A DNA stretch of 64,000 bases, taken from NCBI GenBank assembly GCA_039944855.1, contig JBDUXZ010000017.1, positions 34,858 through 98,857 of the forward strand. The letters are read 5' to 3'. Below, in pieces: positions 9,170 through 16,624 of the stretch. Below the pieces are notes generated by a model. That model worked only from the letters and a program-made list of their open reading frames with translations. It made no database searches and was not told where the DNA came from. Made by a program: the position numbers and the translations under genes. This DNA is from Rhodothermales bacterium (GTDB lineage: Bacteria; Bacteroidota; Rhodothermia; Rhodothermales; JANQRZ01). Each line of letters starts with the position of its first letter. Position 1 is the first letter of the stretch.

Positions 9170-10354
9170 ATGATCACTGTTCAGGAAGCCGACCTCCTCC
9201 TAGCCGAGCACGCCTGCACGCGCGGGGCAGTCTCCGTCCCGCTGACGCAGGCCGTTGGCCGCGTGCTCCGCGAGGACGTGGCGGCCGACCGCGACTACCC
9301 CCCCTTCGACCGCGTGGCGATGGACGGGATCGCCGTGGCCTCGGCCGGACTGGAAGACGGAGCGCGTCGGTTCCGGCTGGCGAGCACGCAGGCGGCGGGC
9401 GAACCGCCCCACACGCTCCCCGAGACGGGAGCATGTATCGAGATCATGACGGGCGCGGCGCTGGCGGAGGGGTGCGACACGGTCGTCCGCTATGAGGACC
9501 TCGACCTCTCGGGCGGCTGGGCCACGCTGCGCGACAGCGTCGAGGTGGAACCGAAGCAGAACGTGCACGTCCGCGGCTCGGACCGTCGGGCGGGGGAGCC
9601 GGTGCTAGAGGCGGGCACCCGGCTCCGCTCGCCCGACATCGCCGCGCTCGCCTCGATAGGGAAGGCGGAGGTTCGCGTGGCGGCGCTGCCGCAGATCGCC
9701 GTCGTCACGACGGGCGACGAGGTCGTGGCGGTAGACGCCCCTGTGCTCCCGCACCAGATTCGCGAGTCAAACGGCCCCGCCGTCCGCGCCGCGCTCCACC
9801 GGCACGGCTACCCGGACGTGCAGCTCGATCACGTGCCCGACGACGAGGCCCAGCTCCGGCACCACCTCGGTGCCGCCCTCGATGAGGCCGACGTGCTCGT
9901 GCTCTCCGGCGGCGTCTCGGCCGGCAAGTTCGACCTCGTACCGAAGCTCTTGGACGAACTCGGCGTGCGCGAGGTCTTCCACAAGATCCGCCAGAAGCCG
10001 GGCAAGCCGCTCTGGTTCGGCACGGCGGCGCGCGGGCAGGCGGTCTTCGGACTGCCGGGGAACCCCGTCTCCGCGCTCGTGTGTCTGTATCGCTACGTGC
10101 TCCCCTTTCTTGCAGCCTCCGCCGGCGAGACGCCCCGACCGCCGGAGACGGCCCGGCTCGCGCGGCTACCGAGGCGGAAAAACGACTTCACGCTCTTCGT
10201 GCCGGCCCGCCGCGAGGGCCTCGACGCGCACCCCGTCCACTCCAACGGCTCCGGCGACTTCCTCTCGCTCCTCGCGAGCGACGGATTCGCTGAGGTCGCG
10301 GCCGAGGTCGAGCAGCCCAGCCCCGTCCCCTTCTACTCTTGGAGCGCCGCCTGA
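9170..10354 (+). CDS. moeA: Molybdopterin molybdenumtransferase MoeA
   Basis: A 394-aa protein of normal MoeA length. The N-terminal region carries the family sequence MTGAALAEGCDTVVRYED (about residues 86-103). The MoCF-binding domain starts near residue 178 (QIAVVTTGDEVV), with SGGVSAGKFDLV and FGLPGNPVSALVC further on. MoeA inserts molybdate into adenylylated molybdopterin. This gene opens a five-gene cofactor operon, and its TGA shares one base with the moaA ATG. The upstream 244 bp have no gene; I recognise no Moco riboswitch there. Confidence 0.93.
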   Translation: MITVQEADLLLAEHACTRGAVSVPLTQAVGRVLREDVAADRDYPPFDRVAMDGIAVASAGLEDGARRFRLASTQAAGEPPHTLPETGACIEIMTGAALAEGCDTVVRYEDLDLSGGWATLRDSVEVEPKQNVHVRGSDRRAGEPVLEAGTRLRSPDIAALASIGKAEVRVAALPQIAVVTTGDEVVAVDAPVLPHQIRESNGPAVRAALHRHGYPDVQLDHVPDDEAQLRHHLGAALDEADVLVLSGGVSAGKFDLVPKLLDELGVREVFHKIRQKPGKPLWFGTAARGQAVFGLPGNPVSALVCLYRYVLPFLAASAGETPRPPETARLARLPRRKNDFTLFVPARREGLDAHPVHSNGSGDFLSLLASDGFAEVAAEVEQPSPVPFYSWSAA

Positions 10355-11304
10355 TGGAACTCCTCCCCGTCCTCACCGACCCCCACGGCCGCTGGATCCG
10401 CAAGCTGCGCGTCTCGCTCACCGACGTGTGCAACTTCCGGTGCACGTACTGCATGCCCGCGAACGTCCGCTTCCAGCCGTCGGCGACGCTGCTCCCGCCG
10501 GACGAGCTGGTGGGGATGGTCGCCGGACTCGTTGAGGAGGGCGTTCGCCAGGTCCGCCTCACGGGCGGCGAGCCGCTGGCGCGGAGGGAGTTCCGAGAGA
10601 TCGCCGAGGGCGTCGCCGCGCTCCCCCTCGACAAGCTCGGCCTCACGACGAACGGGTACTGGCTCGAAGACCACCTCCCGTTCCTCGAAAAAATCGGCTG
10701 CCGCCACGTCAACGTCAGCCTCGACAGCCTCCGCGCCGACCGCTTCGAGGCCATCACCCGCACGCCCTTCTTCGACCGCGTGCTCCGCTCGATCCTGGAG
10801 GCGAAGGCGATGGGCTTCCCCGTCAAGGTGAATGTCGTCCTCATCCGCGGCGCGAACGACGCCGAGGTCGAGGACTTCGTGGCCTTCTCGGCCACGCACG
10901 GCGTCCCCGTCCGCTTCCTCGAATACATGAAGATTGGACCGCAGCGCGGGCGGCACGACGATCTGTTCGTCCCGGCTGGCGAGGTGATCGAACGGCTCCG
11001 CAAGAGAAACGCGCTCACGCCCATCGAGGCCGAGGCCGACGCGACAGCGTTCTCATTCCGCACCGACGACGGGGCCGAGGTCGGGTTCATCGCGTCGGAG
11101 AGCCGGCCGTTCTGCGCTACGTGCTCGCGGCTACGCCTCTCCGCGCGCGGCCGGCTCCGCGCCTGCCTGATGTCTGAGGACGGGCTGAGCCTCGTGGGCG
11201 TCCCGCGCGAGCGCTACCCGGAGGTGCTGGCCGAGGTGATGGCGATGAAGCCCACCGGGCGGCTGCCGGAGATCGCGCAGCCCATGCACGAGATCGGAGG
11301 ATGA
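10354..11304 (+). CDS. moaA: GTP 3',8-cyclase MoaA
   Basis: A radical-SAM enzyme of 316 aa from the ATG at 10354; an upstream in-frame TTG at 10339 would add five residues but lies inside moeA. The N-terminal cluster motif CNFRCTYC (Cys-x3-Cys-x2-Cys) follows LRVSLTDV. The C-terminal substrate-side cluster is FCATCSRLRL plus a Cys in RLRACL. The protein ends in Gly-Gly, which is needed for MoaA activity. It catalyses the first step of molybdopterin synthesis from GTP. The partner MoaC is not in this window and must be elsewhere. Its stop overlaps the next start by ATGA. Confidence 0.93.
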   Translation: MELLPVLTDPHGRWIRKLRVSLTDVCNFRCTYCMPANVRFQPSATLLPPDELVGMVAGLVEEGVRQVRLTGGEPLARREFREIAEGVAALPLDKLGLTTNGYWLEDHLPFLEKIGCRHVNVSLDSLRADRFEAITRTPFFDRVLRSILEAKAMGFPVKVNVVLIRGANDAEVEDFVAFSATHGVPVRFLEYMKIGPQRGRHDDLFVPAGEVIERLRKRNALTPIEAEADATAFSFRTDDGAEVGFIASESRPFCATCSRLRLSARGRLRACLMSEDGLSLVGVPRERYPEVLAEVMAMKPTGRLPEIAQPMHEIGG

Positions 11305-12473
11305 GCGAGATGCCCAGCAAGAGGATGTCCAGCGAGAAGACGTGCGACCGCACCCGTCGCCGGTTCACCTACCACCCGTTCGAGGTGGCGCTCTGCGGCT
11401 ACTCGGGGGCGGGCAAGACGACGCTCGCGTGCCGCCTCCTCGCGCGCTGGGCCGACCGCTACCACGTCGGCTTCGTTAAGCACGACGCGCACCGGTTCGA
11501 GATGGACGAGCCGGGGAAGGACACGCACCGGGCGGCCGAGGCCGGCGCGGCGGGCGTGATGATCAACGACCCCCGCCACTTCGCCCGGATCAGCACCCTC
11601 CCCTACTCCACCTTCGAGCGCGCCACCGCCTTCCTCGACGCCGACTTCGTCCTCGCCGAGGGGTTCAAGCGCTCCGACCTCCCCAAGCTCCTCCTCCTCG
11701 ACCCCGACGGCCGCGCCGAACGGGAGTACCGCGACGGCCGGTTCACGAACGTCCTCGCCGTCGTCGGCCCCGCCGAGCGGCCCGAGGGGCTCGGCGTGCC
11801 GCTCTTCCACCGCGACGACGTGGACGACGTCGCCGAGCTGATCGAATCTCACGTTCGTCGGCAGGCCGAAGCACCGCTCTACGGCCTCGTGCTCGTCGGC
11901 GGCGAGAGCCGGCGGATGGGCCGCCCGAAGTGGGCGCTCGACTACCGAGGAGAGCCGCAGGCCGCGCGCACGGCCCGCCTCCTCGGCACCGTCTGCGAGC
12001 GCGTTTTCCTCTCCGTTCGCCCCGGCCAGGCGGTCGAGGGGATGCCCGAGGCGGAGCGCATTGAGGACCGATTCCCGGCGTGGGGACCTTCCACGGGCAT
12101 CCTCTCCGCGATGGAGGCGCACCCCGAGGCCGCGTGGCTCGTCGCCGCGTGCGACCTCCCCTTCCTCGACGCGCGGACGCTCGAAGACCTCGTGGCGGGC
12201 CGCGACCCGCTCAAGCTCGCGACGGCCTACCGAAGCACCCACGGCGGCAGCCACGAGGGCCTGCCCGAGCCACTCTGCGCCGTCTGGGAGCCGCGCGCCC
12301 GCCTGCGCCTCCTCCAGGCCGCCGGGCTGGGGATGGCCTGCCCGCGCAAGGTGCTCATCGAGTCGGTGCCCCGGTTGCTCGACCTAGCGAACGCGCGGGC
12401 GCTCGACAACGCCAACACGCCCGGCGAGTACGAGGCGGCGCGTGCGGCCCTGCAGTCGTCCGCGCAAACCTGA
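11301..12473 (+). CDS. MobB-MobA fusion: molybdopterin-guanine dinucleotide synthesis
   Basis: A 390-aa two-domain protein. Residues about 27-185 are MobB-like, with P-loop GYSGAGKTT at 33-41 and VGFVKHDAHRFEMD after it. Residues about 190-385 are the MobA nucleotidyltransferase, with GLVLVGGESRRMGRPK as the GTP-binding loop and ACDLPFL as the metal-binding Asp motif. MobA attaches GMP to Mo-molybdopterin, giving the bis-MGD form used by the nitrate reductase upstream. A MobB-first fusion saves a separate gene. The start overlaps moaA by ATGA. Confidence 0.9.
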   Translation: MSEMPSKRMSSEKTCDRTRRRFTYHPFEVALCGYSGAGKTTLACRLLARWADRYHVGFVKHDAHRFEMDEPGKDTHRAAEAGAAGVMINDPRHFARISTLPYSTFERATAFLDADFVLAEGFKRSDLPKLLLLDPDGRAEREYRDGRFTNVLAVVGPAERPEGLGVPLFHRDDVDDVAELIESHVRRQAEAPLYGLVLVGGESRRMGRPKWALDYRGEPQAARTARLLGTVCERVFLSVRPGQAVEGMPEAERIEDRFPAWGPSTGILSAMEAHPEAAWLVAACDLPFLDARTLEDLVAGRDPLKLATAYRSTHGGSHEGLPEPLCAVWEPRARLRLLQAAGLGMACPRKVLIESVPRLLDLANARALDNANTPGEYEAARAALQSSAQT

Positions 12474-12478
12474 TCCCC

Positions 12479-12739
12479 ATGAAGAAGCAGATCGACGTCA
12501 AGCAGATCGTCGTCCACTACTACGCCCTCTTCCGCGACCTCCGCGGGAAGGATAGCGAGACCATATCGACGCAGGCCGCTTCGCCGCGCGAGCTGTACGA
12601 GGAGCTGGGGATGAGCGACGCCCTCCGCCTCGACACGCGCTCCGTCAAGGTGGCGGTGAACGACGCCTTCGCCTCATGGGACGACGCCCTTCAGGGTGGC
12701 GATCTCGTCGTCTTCATTGCGCCTACGGCGGGGGGCTGA
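12479..12739 (+). CDS. moaD: Molybdopterin synthase small subunit MoaD
   Basis: An 86-aa ubiquitin-like protein starting 5 bp after the mobBA stop. The fold-typical start VHYYALFRDLRGKD and the essential C-terminal Gly-Gly (FIAPTAGG) are present. The terminal glycine is thiocarboxylated and gives sulfur to precursor Z. The activating enzyme MoeB is not in the window. It is followed one base later by its partner moaE. Confidence 0.9.
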   Translation: MKKQIDVKQIVVHYYALFRDLRGKDSETISTQAASPRELYEELGMSDALRLDTRSVKVAVNDAFASWDDALQGGDLVVFIAPTAGG

Positions 12740-12740
12740 C

Positions 12741-13178
12741 GTGTTTCGGATCACCAACGAACGTATCGACACGGCGGACTGCCGCCGTGCCCTCGAAGCC
12801 GCCTCGGCCGGCGGGTTCGTGGCGTTTGAGGGGTGGGTGCGCGACCACAACGAGGGGCGGGGCGTCGTCTCGCTCGAATACGAGGCGTACACCGCCCTCG
12901 CCGAGAAGGAGGGGCTCCTCATCGTTACGGAGGCCGGCCAGCGTTTCGAGGCCGAGCGCGTAGGCGCCGCGCACCGGACGGGCCACCTCGCCGTCGGCGA
13001 CCTCGCCGTGTGGGTGGGGGTCTCCGCCGCGCACCGCGACGCCGCTTTCGCGGCCTGCCGCTACGTCATCGACGAGCTCAAGCGCCGGGTGCCCATCTGG
13101 AAGCGCGAGCATTACGCCGACGGCACGGCGGAGTGGGTGAACGGTGCCGCGCGCCCGCCCGAGCAGCGAACGAACTGA
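12741..13178 (+). CDS. moaE: Molybdopterin synthase large subunit MoaE
   Basis: A 145-aa protein starting at GTG one base after the moaD stop. MoaE signatures are GFVAFEGWVRDHNEGRGV, LEYEAY, and the active-site region VPIWKREHYADGTAEWV with the conserved Lys. With MoaD it forms molybdopterin synthase, which converts precursor Z to molybdopterin. It is the last gene of the operon and ends 29 bp before the convergent TauE/SafE gene. Confidence 0.92.
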   Translation: MFRITNERIDTADCRRALEAASAGGFVAFEGWVRDHNEGRGVVSLEYEAYTALAEKEGLLIVTEAGQRFEAERVGAAHRTGHLAVGDLAVWVGVSAAHRDAAFAACRYVIDELKRRVPIWKREHYADGTAEWVNGAARPPEQRTN

Positions 13179-13193
13179 GGGGAGCCAGCGCTA

Positions 13194-13207
13194 CCCCGGA
13201 GCCGGGG
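13194..13207. terminator. Small GC hairpin between convergent moaE and permease genes
   Basis: The inverted repeat CCCCGG-AG-CCGGGG sits in the 29-bp gap between two converging genes. It may work as a bidirectional terminator; the stem is short and there is no T-run, so confidence is low. Confidence 0.3.
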
Positions 13208-13948
13208 CTACGTCGCAAGCATCTTCAGCCCCGCCACGATCAGCACCACGCCCAAGAGCCGCCGGACGGCCGGTGCGGGGAGCCGACGGCTTCCCAACTC
13301 GGCCCCGATCCACCCACCGGCCAGGGCCGCCACGGCGAGACCGGGAAGGAACGGCGGCAGCATCGCGCCCTGTGTGGCTTGCCCGAGCAGCCCGGCTACC
13401 GAGTTGACGAGGATGAACGCCGCCGCCACGCCCGAGGCCGTTCGCACGTCCGTCCACCCCGCCAGCACGAGGAGCGGACTCAGGAAGATGCCGCCGCCAA
13501 CGCCCGTGAGGCCGGAGAGCAGGCCGATGACGGCCCCGACCGCGAGCGCCACCCCGTGCGGGGCCGCTCCCGCTGGGGTAGAAGGCACCCCCCGTGGCTG
13601 GCGCAGGAGCCGGTACGCCGCGTAGAGCAGGACGAGCCCCACGAGGGGACGGTAGAACGCGCCCGGCAGCGTCGCCGCCCCGCCGATGTAAGCGAACGGT
13701 ACCGAGAACGCGGCGAACGGCCAGAAGGCCGTCCATGAGAAGCGACCGGCGCGGTAGAACTTCACACTCCCGATCCCGGCGACGAGCACGTTGAGCACGA
13801 GGGCGGCCGGCCGCATCTCCGGCGGTGCCACGCCGAGGAACGCCATCGCCGCGAGGTAGCCCGAGGCTCCGCCGTGGCCGACGGAGGCGTAGAGGACGGC
13901 GGCCACGAATACGAGCCCGCCGAGGACGATGAGGGGGCCCGCTTCCAC
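13208..13948 (-). CDS. TauE/SafE-family sulfite exporter-like permease
   Basis: A 246-aa protein with about eight membrane helices and the family's duplicated glycine-rich pattern: SVGHGGASGYLAAMAF in the first half and GLTGVGGGIFLSPLLVL in the second. Members move sulfite, sulfoacetate or other organosulfur anions across the cytoplasmic membrane. The substrate cannot be read from sequence. It is transcribed towards the molybdenum-cofactor operon and has no obvious operon partner. Confidence 0.85.
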   Translation of the reverse strand: MEAGPLIVLGGLVFVAAVLYASVGHGGASGYLAAMAFLGVAPPEMRPAALVLNVLVAGIGSVKFYRAGRFSWTAFWPFAAFSVPFAYIGGAATLPGAFYRPLVGLVLLYAAYRLLRQPRGVPSTPAGAAPHGVALAVGAVIGLLSGLTGVGGGIFLSPLLVLAGWTDVRTASGVAAAFILVNSVAGLLGQATQGAMLPPFLPGLAVAALAGGWIGAELGSRRLPAPAVRRLLGVVLIVAGLKMLAT

Positions 13949-14059
13949 CCGCTAGACGTTTACGAGGTCAGTGGGAGGATACGCTCCGTGGGGCAGTTGG
14001 AGCACGCCACTACTTCTCCGACGCAGCTTGGGCACTCCCCTCGAGCTCGGGAGGCACCC

Positions 14060-14476
14060 TCAGATGAGGCGCTCCTCGTAGGCTGAGAGGTGGATGAGGA
14101 AAGCGCTGCGGAGCGTCCGCCGCCGAACCTCCTCGGACGTGGGGTCTGTATGCAAGAGGCGCCCCCGGAGTCCGCCCGTCGTCGGGTGCCCTCGGATGGC
14201 GAAGAGCTCGGGCGTGAGGACACCGAACTGGCAGCACAAGCAACGCGCGAAGAACGTCATGTCGAGGGGCCGCCACTTGCCGGGGAACGCCAAAACCTTG
14301 GCCGTGCGCGGCACGACCTGCTGGACGAACCCGCCGGCCGGATCCACCTCGAAGAGCGCCCGCGCGAGCGCGGAGGGAATCGCTTCTCGGACAGCCGGCA
14401 GCTCGACTTGGCCGTCGGTGTTGATCGCGGAGGCGATGAGGAACGTGGGGTTGATCACGGCGAGGCCCTCACGCAA
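14060..14476 (-). CDS. Unrecognised 138-aa protein coupled to the Rnk-like gene
   Basis: I do not recognise this family. It has no signal peptide or membrane helix. A Cys cluster (FARCLCCQFGVL, around residues 75-90) could bind a metal, and the C-terminal third is rich in Arg and Leu and may be helical. Its start overlaps the end of the upstream Rnk-like gene by 8 bp, so the two are probably translationally coupled. The protein could be an accessory to that transcription factor, but nothing in the sequence proves it. Confidence 0.6.
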   Translation of the reverse strand: MREGLAVINPTFLIASAINTDGQVELPAVREAIPSALARALFEVDPAGGFVQQVVPRTAKVLAFPGKWRPLDMTFFARCLCCQFGVLTPELFAIRGHPTTGGLRGRLLHTDPTSEEVRRRTLRSAFLIHLSAYEERLI

Positions 14477-14906
14477 CGGCCAACGCTCCCTCTGCGCCGG
14501 CGGCTTCCGGTTGATACAGGACGGCCTCGATGCAGAACCGCTTCCGTCCGGCGGGGACGACCCATTCCACGACGTCCCCCTCCTGCTGCCCGAGCAGCGC
14601 CGTGCCCACCGGCGCGAGCACCGAGACCCTTCCTTGGCGGAAGTCGGCGCTGCCCGGCATTACGAGGGTGTATTCCCCTTTCTCACCGGTATCAACGTCC
14701 CGGATCCGCACCCGTGAGTTGAGGGTGACGACGGTCGGGGGAACGTCCGTGGAGGGGACGACGACGGCCCGCTCTAGCTCGTCCGTCAGGTCTACGAGAG
14801 ACTTGACGTCCTGGCCTGCCGGCTGCCGCGACGTGATGAGCCGGTAGAGCATGCCCCGGTCCAGTTCCGTGACGTAGAGGGTATTCTGACGAGCGGTCTT
14901 TTTCAT
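14469..14906 (-). CDS. GreA/Rnk-like transcription factor C-terminal domain protein
   Basis: A 145-aa protein. The second half matches the FKBP-like C-terminal domain of GreA/GreB and Rnk: VTLNSRVRIRDVDTGEKGEYTLVMPG, then ISVLAPVGTALLG-type region and GDVVEWVVPAG. The N-terminal part (1-50) is too short for the GreA coiled coil and resembles Rnk, which binds RNA polymerase without cleaving transcripts. It is followed by an overlapping unknown gene. A 474-bp gene-free stretch lies upstream and probably contains its promoter. Confidence 0.8.
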   Translation of the reverse strand: MKKTARQNTLYVTELDRGMLYRLITSRQPAGQDVKSLVDLTDELERAVVVPSTDVPPTVVTLNSRVRIRDVDTGEKGEYTLVMPGSADFRQGRVSVLAPVGTALLGQQEGDVVEWVVPAGRKRFCIEAVLYQPEAAGAEGALAVA

Positions 14907-15380
14907 GGCGGTCGATAACGATGAGTGGCCGTCTCCGTTCGACGGTAGTGCCGTCCGACGGAAATGGGGAGGTAGCCGGGGACCGACCCTCGCCGCGGAG
15001 CCTACTGGAGGTGGAACATCGAGTCTCGTCGCGAAGCCTCGCGGTGCGCCTCCCTGCGTGGCTCCAGTGGTCCCCGTCTAGGCCGAGGGCTCGGTGGGTA
15101 GATCACACGGCTCTACCACCCGACGGGCCGGGGCCGTAGAGCCCCGGCCCTTGATGGGCCGTAGAGAAGGGATTGAGGGACCGTTGGGGACCCCGGAGTC
15201 GGCGGAAGCCGCCGGGCTCTGATTGAGTATCGGGACCTTTCAGCGATAAGTCCAATCTTTTAATCGTATTCCCCGATAGGGAAGGCGTATCGGATCGGCC
15301 GCCCGCGCTGCGTGTTCGAGATCGACGGACGTACTGGCCTCCCATACCTTCGTAGAGCCGCACTGCGTGAGGGGCGGCGG
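14907..15380. other. Gene-free interval upstream of the Rnk-like gene
   Basis: 474 bp with no convincing gene on either strand. It contains the strong hairpin at 15125-15150, a second small GC-rich stem around 15190-15205 (GGCGGAAGCCGCC) and a more AT-rich tract near 15235-15290 that could hold the promoter for the minus-strand Rnk-like gene or the end of the MFS transcript. Nothing else is recognised. Confidence 0.5.
15125..15150. terminator. Perfect 10-bp GC stem with CGTAGA loop
   Basis: GGGCCGGGGC-CGTAGA-GCCCCGGCCC is a perfect inverted repeat about 230 bp beyond the MFS stop codon. The stem class GCCCCGGC/GCCGGGGC recurs at 32216-32246 and 58994-59031, and the CGTAGA loop recurs in the 54371-54416 hairpin. 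It is likely a terminator-type or repetitive palindromic element of this genome. Confidence 0.5.
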
Positions 15381-16622
15381 TCAGGTCGCGGGGTGGATCT
15401 CCCCCACCCTTCCCGCCCCGAGCCCCACGACCACCTTCGCGCCGAGTACGACGACGAGGGACAGAAGCGGGACGCTCCACCCCCCCGAGAGGTCGTGGAG
15501 CGCGCCGAAGAGGGTCGGGCCGACGGCCGCCAGCAGGTAGCCTACCGACTGCGCCATCCCTGAGAGCGCCGTAGCCGTCTCCGCATCCGCGGCGCGGACG
15601 ACGAGGAAGAGCAGCGAGAGCCCAAACGTCCCCCCCAGCACGAACCCGAGCAGCCCCACCCAGAGAGCGGCGAGGTCGAGGCCGGGTGCGAGGAGCCCAG
15701 CGAGGGCGACGGCCTCGACGAGCGCGAGCGCCCACACGATGCCGCGTTGGTCGGCGCGGCGGCCGGCCCAGAGCGGGACGACGGCTGAGCCCAGGACGCC
15801 CGTGGCCTGCGAGAGTGCGAGCATCCATCCGGCCTCGGCCGCGCCCAGCCCGCGGCTCTGGAGGAGGTCGGGGAGCCACGCCAGCACGACGTAGAACGTG
15901 AGCGACTGGAGCCCCATGAAGAGCGCGACCTGCCACGCCAGCGGCGAGCGGCCGAGGTCACGCAGCGACGCGCCTACACTCCGGGACGTCCGGGCGGGCG
16001 TCCGCCGTCGGAGCTGCGGGAGCCACGCGGCGAGGGCGACGAGCGCGAGCACCGCCCATGCCCCGAGCGAGCCGCGCCACCCGAGCACCGCTGCGAGCGG
16101 TACGGCGACGCCGGCGGCGACCGTTGCGCCCACGCCCATCGCGCTCGAATACAGGCTCGTCATCGGGCCGGACCGCTCGGGGAAGTCGCGCTTGACGAGG
16201 GCCGGGAGGAGCACGTTGCCGAGCGCGATTCCCACGCCGAGCAGCGCCATCCCGCCGAAGAGCAACGCGACCGAAGGCACCGCGCGCACCACCGTCCCCA
16301 CGCCGATCAGAGCCAGGGCAACGGCGAGTGCCCCCTCAATCCCTCTCCGCCGCGTCACAAGCGGCGTGAGGGCAGAGACGAACCCGAAGGCGAGGAGCGG
16401 GAGCGTCGTCAGCAGCCCGAGGGCCGTGTTCGAGAGGCCTGTCGCGTCACGGATGTCGGCGACGAGCGGGCCGATGCCGGCGAGCGCCGGACGGAGGTTC
16501 ACGGCGATGAGCACGATGCCCATCACCAGTAGCCCCCGACGCAGAGTGCCCTGCTGCCGGACAGGGTTCGGCGCGTGCATAGGCGGCTTCTCGCGGTCGT
16601 CGGATATGTCCGGTCTCTGCAC
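15381..16622 (-). CDS. CynX/NimT-type MFS transporter
   Basis: A 413-aa protein with twelve predicted helices. NLRPALAGIGPLVADI near residue 45 is the hallmark of the CynX/NimT (cyanate/nitroimidazole) MFS family. The loop motif between helices 2 and 3 is LVTRRRGIEGAL. Met16 (MHAPNPVRQQ) is a possible alternative start. Its substrate is unknown. It begins 2 bp downstream of the patatin stop on the same strand, so it is probably the last gene of a transcript that starts with mscS. Confidence 0.8.
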   Translation of the reverse strand: MQRPDISDDREKPPMHAPNPVRQQGTLRRGLLVMGIVLIAVNLRPALAGIGPLVADIRDATGLSNTALGLLTTLPLLAFGFVSALTPLVTRRRGIEGALAVALALIGVGTVVRAVPSVALLFGGMALLGVGIALGNVLLPALVKRDFPERSGPMTSLYSSAMGVGATVAAGVAVPLAAVLGWRGSLGAWAVLALVALAAWLPQLRRRTPARTSRSVGASLRDLGRSPLAWQVALFMGLQSLTFYVVLAWLPDLLQSRGLGAAEAGWMLALSQATGVLGSAVVPLWAGRRADQRGIVWALALVEAVALAGLLAPGLDLAALWVGLLGFVLGGTFGLSLLFLVVRAADAETATALSGMAQSVGYLLAAVGPTLFGALHDLSGGWSVPLLSLVVVLGAKVVVGLGAGRVGEIHPAT

Positions 16623-16624
16623 CG